Below are positions 8,041 through 15,212 of a DNA stretch of 16,990 nt, in pieces (positions within the stretch are counted from its first letter, which is position 1; each line of letters starts with the position of its first letter). The notes below the pieces were generated by a model. It was not told the DNA's origin, made no database searches, and saw only the letters and a list, made by a program, of their open reading frames with translations. Origin of the DNA: Pseudomonadota bacterium (GTDB taxonomy: Bacteria; Pseudomonadota; Gammaproteobacteria; Steroidobacterales; Woeseiaceae); contig JADFKA010000005.1 in NCBI GenBank assembly GCA_022565135.1, positions 1 to 16,990 on the forward strand, read 5' to 3'. The position numbers and the translations under genes were made by a program.

Positions 8041-8337
8041 TTAACGCCGGTAGTCGCCGCGCAGTGGTGCGATCAAGCGCGGCTCGCTCCGAGGCGCATC
8101 AATATGCTCCTGAATGCCCAGGCGGATACGCTCAAGGTCTTCTCTGAGCCAGTCGTATCGAAACCGGATGCGCTTATCCGGATCAGCAGCGGCTTCAGCT
8201 TCCACAAGCAACGGCTGCAGTACTTCGAGTTCGTGAACGATGCGAGCCAGTGACTCACGTTCAGCATCCGCATCCGCTTGAACAAGCGGGCTCGCCAAAC
8301 CAAGAAGAAGGATGTGAAGAAGAATGATCGTTCGCAT
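8041..8337 (-). CDS. ICE protein of the RAQPRD family (TIGR01690)
   Basis: The 98-residue secreted protein has a signal peptide ending near VQA (about residue 21), then a helical, acidic body (ERESLARIVHELEVLQPLL) and the family signature DKRIRFRYDWLREDLERIRLGI, ending PRLIAPLRGDYRR. The signature that names the family (RAQPRD) is diverged here to AEAAADPDKR, but the F-Y-D-L-DL-I-GI pattern and the C-terminal RGDY are kept. Its role is unknown; it is a periplasmic partner of the mating channel in this ICE group. In relatives it follows TIGR03747 and a small gene closely. Here it is separated from TIGR03747 by about 2.2 kb holding opposite-strand cargo and a 48-codon ORF, so it may need its own promoter. 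Confidence 0.9.
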   Translation of the reverse strand: MRTIILLHILLLGLASPLVQADADAERESLARIVHELEVLQPLLVEAEAAADPDKRIRFRYDWLREDLERIRLGIQEHIDAPRSEPRLIAPLRGDYRR

Positions 8338-8506
8338 GGCGCTTATCCCAACGGTATAGATGCGAACGATGATGGGTGAGGTATGTGTGCACGACTACGG
8401 ATAAGCCGCGCAGTTGTGTGGCGAGGTTACCAACTAAGATTGAGGTCTACGGAACGTATCGTCAGCGAACAGCCGCGGTGGTATTGGGCGTTACGGTTGT
8501 TATTCG

Positions 8507-8533
8507 ATTTTATACGCAACGAATGCATCGCAA
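8507..8533 (-). promoter_or_regulatory. Weak candidate sigma-70-like promoter for the RAQPRD-to-VirB4 genes
   Basis: On the minus strand TTGCGA (8533-8528) and TAAAAT (8512-8507) are separated by 15 bases, shorter than the usual 16-18. It lies about 170 bases before the RAQPRD start. I list it because opposite-strand cargo upstream may cut these genes off from the main operon promoter. The surrounding 8338-8544 holds no other feature I can support. Confidence 0.2.
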
Positions 8534-8544
8534 GGATTGCACTG

Positions 8545-8691
8545 CTACTCGGCAGAGAAAGGTTGCAGTATGGCTAGCCAGGCGCTGGCCGCGACCATGT
8601 CGCACAACTCCCCCGCATTCCAGGCCTCCCACACCTGATCGGCCAAATCCTCGTTCACCAGCAGGGCTTCGATGTAGATTGATAAGAGCAT
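8545..8691 (-). CDS. 48-codon ORF, probable truncated remnant of a small ICE gene
   Basis: The frame runs from the ATG at 8691 to a TAG at 8545. The start is MLLSIYIEALLVNEDLADQV, followed by WEAWNAGELCDMVAASAWLA and ending in PFSAE. The acidic, Trp-rich helical pattern (EALLV-ELADQVWEAW-GE) reads like real protein, and I associate it with the small uncharacterised gene that lies between TIGR03747 and RAQPRD in related ICEs. That recollection is unverified. Homologues as I remember them have a longer N-terminus. Here the frame meets a TAG three codons before the ATG and the flanking DNA looks unrelated, so the 5' part was probably lost when the neighbouring plus-strand cargo arrived. No strong ribosome binding site is seen. 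It could instead be an intact micro-protein. Confidence 0.5.
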   Translation of the reverse strand: MLLSIYIEALLVNEDLADQVWEAWNAGELCDMVAASAWLAILQPFSAE

Positions 8692-8789
8692 CGATACAGC
8701 CTAAGCACACGGCGCGTCCGACGCAGTGAATAATTCTGGCCTGAATCGCAAGAAACGCCGTTCTGGGCACATATTTGGTCTTTGCGTAC

Positions 8790-8795
8790 TATACT
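8790..8795 (+). promoter_or_regulatory. Candidate -10 element for the cargo genes
   Basis: TATACT at 8790-8795 is close to the sigma-70 consensus and lies about 32 bases before the start of the MBL-fold gene, which also has a GGGAG ribosome binding site at 8815-8819. No good -35 is present at the usual spacing (TTGGTC is too close), so this is only a weak call. Confidence 0.3.
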
Positions 8796-8826
8796 CATCA
8801 TCAAGGCAGACCTTGGGAGACAAGCA

Positions 8827-10050
8827 ATGCGAAGATTCTGTTTCATCATCAGCATGCTCTTGTTGCTGAGTAGCTACGCACTCGCCGAGATTGTCGTCAC
8901 TCGGGACACGGTCCGGAACTTCGTAAATATTCGACAGTTTGCAGATAGTGATTCTGATTCGATTGGACAACTCAGGCTTGGTGACCGCGTGCCACATGCC
9001 CGATCCGTGACAGGCTGGCACGTTATTACGATGCCAAGTGGCACTGACGGATTTGTCCCCAAACGCTGGACCGAAGTGCTGCCGGATCCGATCGACCTGT
9101 CACAAAACGTGGTGGTCCATTTTCTTGACGTTGGGACGGGTGATTCAGCCATCATCGACATGGGTGACCGGGAAATCATCATCGATGGCGGCGATTCAAT
9201 TGCCGTTCTCAATCGATACGCATGACGTACAAATATTATCCAGGATCCAATTGAACTGGTGATCGTGACGTACGGTGATACGGACCACTGGAAGGGTCTG
9301 ACCCGCCTGCTTGGTTTTGACGGTACTGAAGACGATCCGTTTACGGTCAGTGAGTACTGGGATGCCGGCTACAACCGGGATTGCAATGCACCCACACAAG
9401 GCGGTCGAGTCAACTACCTCAAATTCGTGGCGGATATGAAAGATACGGTTTCACCGGAACGCTTTCACAGACCGCTCGCCGATGCACATGCGCCCGCATC
9501 AGTCACGACTCCTCCGCAAGCGGTGACACTGGATTCTTTGCCCGGCGTCGAGATTACGGTTCTGCACACCGATGCCAACCCAACTCAGGGAAGCTGTTCC
9601 TACAAAATCAACAACGCGTCGATCGTGCTGATGATCGAGATCGAAGGATTCCGTTTCCTGTTCACCGGCGATGCCAATGGCAAGGAAAGGGCAGAGCCTT
9701 CTCCGGGTACGCCCGGGCATGTGGAGGCCGACTTGCTGGCCTTGCACACCGCGCACCCTGGATTGCTCAAAGCCGATGTGCTGAAAGTTCCGCATCACGG
9801 CAGCGAAACGGCCAGTACACAATCGTTTATCGATGCCGTCGAACCTGCCTTTGCGATTATTTCCGCAAGTACCAAACATCATCTTCCCAAATCGACCGCT
9901 GTGGCTCGTTACGACGATGGGCAACGGGTCATTCTGCAGACGGACGTCAATCGTAAGAATGATAACGACCATATTCTTTGCGTCATATCGCCGATCAGTG
10001 ATACGGAGAATGAACTTGAGTGTAATTTTGAAGATGTTTTCAACCAGTAA
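8827..10050 (+). pseudogene. SH3-domain / MBL-fold (ComEC-type) hydrolase, interrupted by an in-frame TGA
   Basis: The start ATG at 8827 has GGGAG seven bases upstream and opens a signal peptide (CFIISMLLLLSSYALA). Residues about 22-85 form a bacterial SH3-like domain (VNIRQFADSDSDSIGQLRLGD ... GWHVI ... GTDGFVP). A ComEC/Rec2-type metallo-beta-lactamase domain starts at VVHFLDVGTGDSAIIDMG. At codon 133 (9223-9225) there is a TGA, after which the same frame continues without interruption to 10050: IELVIVTYGDTDHWKGL, FLFTGDANG and LKVPHHGS. The full length would be 407 residues. Sense continuity in one frame points to one nonsense change, not a frameshift. The metal motif expected as THGDTDH reads TYGDTDH (Tyr149). 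Both differences are explained by C-to-T transitions (CGA to TGA, CAC to TAC). The likely ancestral role is an exported hydrolase; the substrate is unknown. Read-through or a sequencing error cannot be excluded. Confidence 0.8.
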
Positions 10051-10085
10051 CAATATGCGCAATGCACCGCACAACGGAGGTTTTT

Positions 10086-10478
10086 ATGAGTCGCTTCACT
10101 GAACCACTGGTGGTCACGCCGCGACCGGACGGACGGACCTGGGTGGTGCTATCCGACTTCGGCTACGAAATCGGCGAACCGGGTAGTGGCGATACAATTA
10201 CTGTGAATATCGGTTTTCACACCGACTTTGCCTCCATACCTCGCCTACTTTGGGCCTTCCTGCCACGTTGGGGGAAATACGGTAATGCCGCTGTCATTCA
10301 CGACTATTTGTACTGGGAGCAACCACGCTCCCGCAAAGAAACAGACGATATCTTGCTGGAGGGTATGGTCGTGCTCGAAGTTGGCGTTATTAGCCGTTAC
10401 GCAATCTACTCGGCAGTACGCCTTGGCGGCTGGTGGGCGTGGTGGAGAAACCGATCCAAGAAACGGCAAACTACCTGA
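10086..10478 (+). CDS. DUF1353 domain protein
   Basis: The protein has 130 residues. The ATG at 10086 is chosen because GGAGG lies five bases upstream; an earlier in-frame ATG at 10062 has no such site and would add 8 residues. The body carries the DUF1353 hallmarks: GFHTDFASIPRLLW, then GKYGNAAVIHDYLYW, then RKETDDILLEGMVVLEVG and a C-terminal AVRLGGWWAWW segment. The conserved Asp, His-Asp and Tyr residues look like a possible active or metal site, but no activity is established for the family. DUF1353 proteins occur mainly in phages and mobile DNA. It follows the broken MBL-fold gene by 35 bases on the same strand, so the two were probably one cargo unit. It ends 23 bases from the oppositely transcribed TIGR03747 stop, with no clear terminator between. 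Confidence 0.85.
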   Translation: MSRFTEPLVVTPRPDGRTWVVLSDFGYEIGEPGSGDTITVNIGFHTDFASIPRLLWAFLPRWGKYGNAAVIHDYLYWEQPRSRKETDDILLEGMVVLEVGVISRYAIYSAVRLGGWWAWWRNRSKKRQTT

Positions 10479-10501
10479 GCTCGGGACAATGGCCGTGGCC
10501 C

Positions 10502-11245
10502 CTACAGGTACTTCTTGAAGGTCCTGGCCGTGATACTAATGCTGGTTGCGAACAGGATCGCGAACGGCAGCACGATGAATACAGGATGCAAACTGAACGG
10601 CAGTGCCAGATAGCAGATCCAGGCACTCAACATGAACATCCAGACGCTGCTCTTGGCGTAGTGGTACAGGTAAGAGCTTTCACGCCCACCACCCCAGCGG
10701 CGTAAGTCCCGCTGCACCAGCCCATCCACCAGGCCGATCAGACTGAACAATAAGAACACCGGTGTCGCCAGGCACAAGATGGCCAGACGTACAGAAAACA
10801 CCTGCACAATCTGAATTGCCGCTGTGACGAATCGCGTGATTGGCGCGTACGCCCTATGCAATTTGGACCGAATACCAGTCTCCCCATCGGCGGGTGGTCG
10901 TGACAGCCACGCCGATAAACGCAGCACGCCCGTCAGTTCGAACAAAAAGTAATGGGATCGCTCGGCGAGCGTCCTGGCAAAGCTAGCGGGATCCGACGTC
11001 AATACGCTTTGGCGAAAGTCCTGATCCAGATACTCGATCTCCTGCGCCAGCATCTGGCGGCTGTGCTCGAGCCCCTGCTCGGGCCACCAGAACACCATGC
11101 CGAAGCCTTCGACCACGATAGAAACCAACAGTGACAGCAGCAGCCAACGAATCGCCGAGCCAATACGACCGAACAGTGCCGCAATAAAACCCTTACGTGC
11201 GGGATGTGCCGCTGCATCACGATTGCGTGTCGGCGGCCTCGCCAT
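10502..11245 (-). CDS. ICE membrane protein, TIGR03747/PFL_4697 family (DUF4400)
   Basis: The protein has 247 residues. The frame is open further upstream inside traD, but the ATG at 11245 has AGAGG six bases upstream and gives the usual start: a basic N-terminus (RPPTRNRDAAAHPARKG), then a first membrane segment at about 33-53 (WLLLSLLVSIVVEGFGMVF). The family signature WWPEQGLEHSRQMLAQE follows at 54-70. Three more hydrophobic segments lie at about 149-172, 201-216 and 220-235, with the motif DLRRWGGGRESSYLYHYAK at 180-198 between them. It overlaps the 3' end of traD by 29 bases. In related ICEs it invariably follows traD. The function is unknown; a partner of the coupling protein or an entry-exclusion-like role are possibilities suggested only by position. 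Confidence 0.93.
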   Translation of the reverse strand: MARPPTRNRDAAAHPARKGFIAALFGRIGSAIRWLLLSLLVSIVVEGFGMVFWWPEQGLEHSRQMLAQEIEYLDQDFRQSVLTSDPASFARTLAERSHYFLFELTGVLRLSAWLSRPPADGETGIRSKLHRAYAPITRFVTAAIQIVQVFSVRLAILCLATPVFLLFSLIGLVDGLVQRDLRRWGGGRESSYLYHYAKSSVWMFMLSAWICYLALPFSLHPVFIVLPFAILFATSISITARTFKKYL

Positions 11246-13337
11246 CGGTATCCTCTCTATTTGCCGCGCCCTGCCCCGTTTCCAGCCACCAGGTCTCGCG
11301 CTGCCGATACCAATAATCGTTGGTGATGTAGCTTCGCTCCATTTCCCTCGCGAGATCACGAAATGCCTGCGGCAACGCCGCATCGTCTATGTTATCGGCC
11401 AACGGCATGCGCAGTTTCCACAGCTGACCGCCGGAGAGCATCGCAAAAGCCTGGCCTTTAGGCAGTGTAACCAGTTCAGACACGCCTAGCAGGCCGACTT
11501 CCGAAACACTGATTCGGTCTTCATTGCGCGATTTAAAATCAACACCCGAGCCTGGGTCCGATGAATCATCCACACCGGAGACACTCATTAAGGTCAACAC
11601 GTCCACGTTCGGCAATTGATCGGTTAGCATGCGCGCTGTTGCCAATTCCTTCACGCGCAGCATGATTAGGGTGTTGAAGTTACCGGCCACCTGCCCGGCT
11701 TTGGCGCTGTTGCCGAGGCGCGCTTCCACATCCGACCACGTCTGCGTGTACGCCGTCACCTGAAAGCCAGCACCGCCGGCCTTGTTCAATAACGGCACGA
11801 ATTCGTCGCCGATGAGCTCATTAAACTCATCGGCGTGTAAGGAGATGGTAGGTACGCCGCCTTTCGTACCGGGCACGCCGTGTTTGTAGATGTGGCCGGC
11901 CACGGAAACAAGATCTGCGAACATCGAATTCCCAACCGCACTGGCAACGGTCGTATCGCTGAGTGCATCGAGGCCGACATAGACGATGCCCTTGTTACGA
12001 ATGACCTGCATCCATTCCAGTACTGCGCGCTCATCCTCTTGGTCCTCCACATCCGGGGACAGCAATTTCGCAATCTTTCCGGTCGTGAGCTTTTCCAACA
12101 ACGGACCTACAGAGCTTACGATTTTGTCGAAATAGGTTCGGTCGTACTTGAACGCCGACATCAATCCATCAAGCACCGGCTCATAGATATCGCTGCCCTG
12201 CAGATATAAAGTAAGGGCGATCGCCTCAGCCTGACGACCGCGCATGGCGTGCGGCACATGACGTCCTGTGGCGCTCGCGGCCAGCTTGACCACTTCCTCC
12301 TGCCAGCCCTCTTTTCCCTGTTGATTCAATATTGCCTTGGCGTACCGGATAAACAGCGGTTCAATGTCATTGATGTAACGTCTAATAATTTCGTAGTCGG
12401 GTCGATGACCCAGGCCGACCAGTGCTCTGGCGATAATATTGACGAAACGCCAGGCAAACTCTTTGAACGCCGCCGAATTACCCTCACGTGGCAATTGATT
12501 CGCGATGCGGGTCGCGACTTCTGTAATGCGAGAGAAATTACCAATGGCGTTGTAACGTACTGAGGCCTCCGGGTAGCCTAAGTGAAACATCGAAAAGTCC
12601 TTTTCGCGACCGTTTCGTTTGGCTTCAGCGTACACACGCTTCAGCAGACCCGCATCCCCCTTGGGGTCGAACACGATCACCACATCGCCGCGCCGAATAT
12701 CCTGGGCGATCAGTAATTCTGCTAAGCGTGTCTTGCCGACGCGGGTGGTGCCGAGCACCAGCGTATGACCCACCCGCTCATCAAGGTCCATCCACACGTC
12801 TTGCTCATGGATACCTACCGCGTGCAGCGCCGGGTTGCCGCCCAGTAATGGTATGGGAGCCAGTGGATTCCACCAACGGCGGCTGCGCAACAGGTTGGCC
12901 AACTTGGACAAGTACCGTTTCGACTCCCATTGCACTTCCATACGGCGTGCCCAGCGATACAGCCAATGGGGTTGTACATAGTGCTGCACTTCCGGACGCA
13001 GCGTATCGCGCAAGCGTTGCGTGTGTTGTTGCGTCCACAAAAAGCCGCGACCCAGAAACAGTTTGTGGCGACTCAGCGGCACTCGATTGAGATACAAGCG
13101 GTAACTCGGCATTCTCTTGAGTCGTCTTTGATAGCGGATAACGCGCCATGCCTGCCGGGCGCGGAGCGCTGCAAACATGACCAGGCAGGCGCAAACGCCG
13201 TAGCCGACCGCATCCGGCAACATCAACGCCCACGGCGCTGTTGCCGCTATGAGAGCCGCAACCAATGCCACTAACACCGACCACAGCTCCACTGGCGGGC
13301 GCAGCAATGCATCGATGGGGTAGCGGCTCACTGCCAA
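11217..13337 (-). CDS. traD: Type IV coupling protein TraD, SXT/TOL subfamily (TIGR03743)
   Basis: The 706-residue inner-membrane ATPase links the relaxase-DNA complex to the secretion channel. Two N-terminal membrane segments lie at about 15-36 and 42-60, followed by a basic stretch (RRLKRMPSYRLYLNRVPLSR). Walker A is GTTRVGKT at 196-203 in the context HTLVLGTTRVGKTRLAELL. FDPKGDAGLL follows at 223-232. The Walker B region is TISLHADEFNELIG, with D503-E504, and a QT motif (AYTQTWSD) sits at 529-536. The acidic C-terminus (GEAADTQS) is a plausible relaxosome contact. Length and motif spacing are normal. The start at 13337 overlaps the 3' end of TIGR03765 by 10 bases, and the 3' end overlaps TIGR03747, so the three genes are probably co-translated. 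Confidence 0.96.
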   Translation of the reverse strand: MAVSRYPIDALLRPPVELWSVLVALVAALIAATAPWALMLPDAVGYGVCACLVMFAALRARQAWRVIRYQRRLKRMPSYRLYLNRVPLSRHKLFLGRGFLWTQQHTQRLRDTLRPEVQHYVQPHWLYRWARRMEVQWESKRYLSKLANLLRSRRWWNPLAPIPLLGGNPALHAVGIHEQDVWMDLDERVGHTLVLGTTRVGKTRLAELLIAQDIRRGDVVIVFDPKGDAGLLKRVYAEAKRNGREKDFSMFHLGYPEASVRYNAIGNFSRITEVATRIANQLPREGNSAAFKEFAWRFVNIIARALVGLGHRPDYEIIRRYINDIEPLFIRYAKAILNQQGKEGWQEEVVKLAASATGRHVPHAMRGRQAEAIALTLYLQGSDIYEPVLDGLMSAFKYDRTYFDKIVSSVGPLLEKLTTGKIAKLLSPDVEDQEDERAVLEWMQVIRNKGIVYVGLDALSDTTVASAVGNSMFADLVSVAGHIYKHGVPGTKGGVPTISLHADEFNELIGDEFVPLLNKAGGAGFQVTAYTQTWSDVEARLGNSAKAGQVAGNFNTLIMLRVKELATARMLTDQLPNVDVLTLMSVSGVDDSSDPGSGVDFKSRNEDRISVSEVGLLGVSELVTLPKGQAFAMLSGGQLWKLRMPLADNIDDAALPQAFRDLAREMERSYITNDYWYRQRETWWLETGQGAANREDTDGEAADTQS

Positions 13338-13864
13338 ATACGACCTGCGGATATGCCCACCGGGTAGTGACGAATACCCAGTGCTTTGGCGATGTCGGAC
13401 CCGGATGCCGGTGTGATCGGTAAGCCATCCGCCAGATTCGCAATGGCGTGCAGATCCTCGATACTGCTTGCATCAACCAGCAGGCCCACTGCACCCATCC
13501 GCTTGAGCGCTTCCCGGTTTTCTGTGAGCCAACGTTCTGAGATCGCATCCGATCCGATCAAAAAGAAGGAATGAGCAAAGGGCACACTGTGTTCCCTTGG
13601 CGTTATTTTTCCCGGCGTGAGTCCCGGCGACCGAATCGGTAACAACGACTCAACATTGGCGGCACCTAGCGGTGACTTTTCAGAATTCGGGGGGACTGTG
13701 TCAGGTTTGTCCGATTCCAGTGGTCCTAAGAAATCCGATAATGGCCTTGCCTGACCGTTATCAAAAACAACGGTCAATTCGGCGAGTGCTAGCGAGGTAG
13801 TGACAAGCAGACAAGATGCAACAATACCCATAATCCGTCGTTTTCGGATGCACTGAATTAGCAT
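13328..13864 (-). CDS. Periplasmic ICE protein, TIGR03765/PFL_4695 family (DUF2859)
   Basis: The protein has 178 residues. The frame is open upstream, but the ATG at 13864 overlaps the TGA of the transglycosylase gene (TGATG) and begins a signal peptide (IMGIVASCLLVTTSLALA, cut before ELTVV). An alternative ATG 11 codons later would also give a signal peptide. The mature domain has the C-terminal block typical of this family: AVGLLVDASSIEDLHAIANL, LPITPASGSDIAKALGI and HYPVGISAGRIWQ. A poorly conserved linker (about 45-100) carries many Pro and Ser residues. The role is unknown. It sits between a transglycosylase and TraD in all relatives I recall, suggesting a periplasmic assembly factor. 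Confidence 0.92.
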   Translation of the reverse strand: MLIQCIRKRRIMGIVASCLLVTTSLALAELTVVFDNGQARPLSDFLGPLESDKPDTVPPNSEKSPLGAANVESLLPIRSPGLTPGKITPREHSVPFAHSFFLIGSDAISERWLTENREALKRMGAVGLLVDASSIEDLHAIANLADGLPITPASGSDIAKALGIRHYPVGISAGRIWQ

Positions 13865-14406
13865 CAATCCACCCCCGGCAGTTCGCGCCATAGCGCCACC
13901 ACCCGGGCACGATATCGTTGCGCACGAGCCTGGTCTGAGGGTGCGTGGTAGCAACCGACGCTGGCCCACCAGTCGCGGCGTTTTTGGTAGCAGTCTTTGA
14001 GGATGTCGGCGCCGACGCTCAGGTTGTGCGTGGGATCCAGTGCTAACCAGGTATTTCCTAGTCTCACCTGATGAAAATGCCAGTTCACTTGCATGAGACC
14101 GATATCCACTGAGTCCTGCCCAGCTTGAATCGACTCGTCGAGTGCACTCCAGGCCTCCCAGCGGCTGTTGAAGTACACACCTTCACCAGCGATGTTGAGT
14201 GTCCACGGCCAAGGGCGCCGGCCATTTGCTGGAACGGTCCTGCCGCTCTCAGCGAGAGCGACGGCGTAGAAAAGCCCTGCCGGAATATCCCTGTCAGCGG
14301 CGATCCAACGGTAGACCGGGGGAAGTAATTCCTCAGCATGGCTGCTGGGACAGGCTGCGAGCCACAGCAATACAACTGAGCATGCTTTCACAAAGAAGCG
14401 AGGCAT
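13864..14406 (-). CDS. Conjugation-associated lytic transglycosylase (SLT domain)
   Basis: This 180-residue lysozyme-like enzyme opens the peptidoglycan for the mating channel. The catalytic glutamate is E53 in FYAVALAESG. The fold signature continues with IGLMQVNWHFH (102-112), the DPTHNLSVGADIL block (124-135) and VGCYHAP (150-156). Export is shown by the N-terminal hydrophobic segment CSVVLLWLAACPSSHA. It can be read either as a signal peptide cut after SHA or as a lipobox (LAAC, Cys19), so the protein may be membrane-anchored. The ATG overlaps the TGA of TIGR03759, and the stop overlaps the ATG of TIGR03765, both as TGATG. It is the VirB1-like component of the system; similar proteins in related ICEs are sometimes called PilT or TraX-like, names I do not use. 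Confidence 0.93.
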   Translation of the reverse strand: MPRFFVKACSVVLLWLAACPSSHAEELLPPVYRWIAADRDIPAGLFYAVALAESGRTVPANGRRPWPWTLNIAGEGVYFNSRWEAWSALDESIQAGQDSVDIGLMQVNWHFHQVRLGNTWLALDPTHNLSVGADILKDCYQKRRDWWASVGCYHAPSDQARAQRYRARVVALWRELPGVD

Positions 14407-15212
14407 CAGAGTTCGGCATACGACAAAGTGGCGAGTTGACCGTTGCGACGTACATAGAGCGCCGGTCTCTGCGGCGACTTGTCTGTTAATTTCTCAAGCG
14501 CCCCACCGTCATGATTCAGGGTCACGCGCCGTGTTTTTACCCATGCGCGTTGAATACCGCGATCTTCGGCCCAAGCGCGAATGAACTCATCGTCATTTCC
14601 CGGCACCTTGTCAATGTAGATATCGATGCCGGCAACCGACTCCAAGCGGCTGAGGAGTTTTACCAACATGGCGTCACAAGCCGGACATTTCACACGTGTG
14701 AAAAACAAAATGCGATCATCCGCCTGCAGCTCGCTGGTCTTCTGTGGCAAGGCATGAAGCTTGCCGACATCGATAAGGGTTTGCCCCGAGAACAGCTGTT
14801 TCGCCGCTGTGTCGTAGGCGTGTTGAAACGCCAGAATGCGCTCGGCGTCGGCACGCATCGCGCGTGCCCAACGTTCGGCAAAACGTCGCCGCTCAGCAGC
14901 ATCTCTGGCGTGAATGCCCAGCACTTCAATTGGAGACAGATTGGCGGGGCTGATACTGCCGCGAATTCCGAGCAGCAGGCTTTGATAGCGACGCCATTCG
15001 GTATCGGTAAGGCTCCAGGCAGCGGAGCGTTCGCGTTCGCTTTCCGACAAAGGCGTCCTCGTCGAATCGGTCGACGACGTGTGCGTTTTCTTCACTGTCG
15101 TGTTCGACATGCTCTGAGCGAAAGCCGGTGTGACTACCGATACAATGGTAAGAACTGCCAGCGCAAGCGCTGAGACGATTGCTCCGAGGCGCCTATTGGT
15201 CGGAGCAGTCAT
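14406..15212 (-). CDS. Thioredoxin-fold ICE protein with CPAC motif, TIGR03759/PFL_4693 family
   Basis: The protein has 268 residues from the ATG at 15212; an ATG five codons earlier (15227) is equally possible and no strong ribosome binding site separates them. Either start leads into a signal peptide ending VTPAFA/QS. A Ser/Thr-rich linker follows, then the family block LTDTEWRRYQSLLLGIRGS and SPIEVLGIHARDAAERRRFAERW. A thioredoxin-like domain carries ILFFTRVKCPACDAMLVKLL, with cysteines at about 176 and 179. The CxxC suggests a periplasmic disulfide oxidase or isomerase serving cysteine-rich channel proteins such as the TraU-like protein; that substrate is a guess. The 5' end overlaps TIGR03748 by 20 bases and the 3' end overlaps the transglycosylase gene by 1. 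Confidence 0.92.
   Translation of the reverse strand: MTAPTNRRLGAIVSALALAVLTIVSVVTPAFAQSMSNTTVKKTHTSSTDSTRTPLSESERERSAAWSLTDTEWRRYQSLLLGIRGSISPANLSPIEVLGIHARDAAERRRFAERWARAMRADAERILAFQHAYDTAAKQLFSGQTLIDVGKLHALPQKTSELQADDRILFFTRVKCPACDAMLVKLLSRLESVAGIDIYIDKVPGNDDEFIRAWAEDRGIQRAWVKTRRVTLNHDGGALEKLTDKSPQRPALYVRRNGQLATLSYAEL

Noticed and set aside
8376..8729. Plus-strand frames of 64 and 117 codons upstream of the cargo genes
   Set aside because: No ribosome binding site or recognisable domain, and they overlap the more protein-like 48-codon minus-strand frame.
9196..9262. Frameshift or two separate genes in the MBL-fold region
   Set aside because: The frames before and after the TGA are the same phase and join sensibly across one MBL domain, so a single nonsense codon is the simpler explanation.
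12805..13548. A 247-codon minus-strand frame across the traD/TIGR03765 junction
   Set aside because: It is in a different frame from both well-supported genes and reads as low-complexity Ser/Gly/Pro/Arg sequence.
14511..15173. A 220-codon plus-strand open frame
   Set aside because: It is antisense to the CPAC thioredoxin-like gene and shows no recognisable motif; a shadow of GC-biased codon positions.
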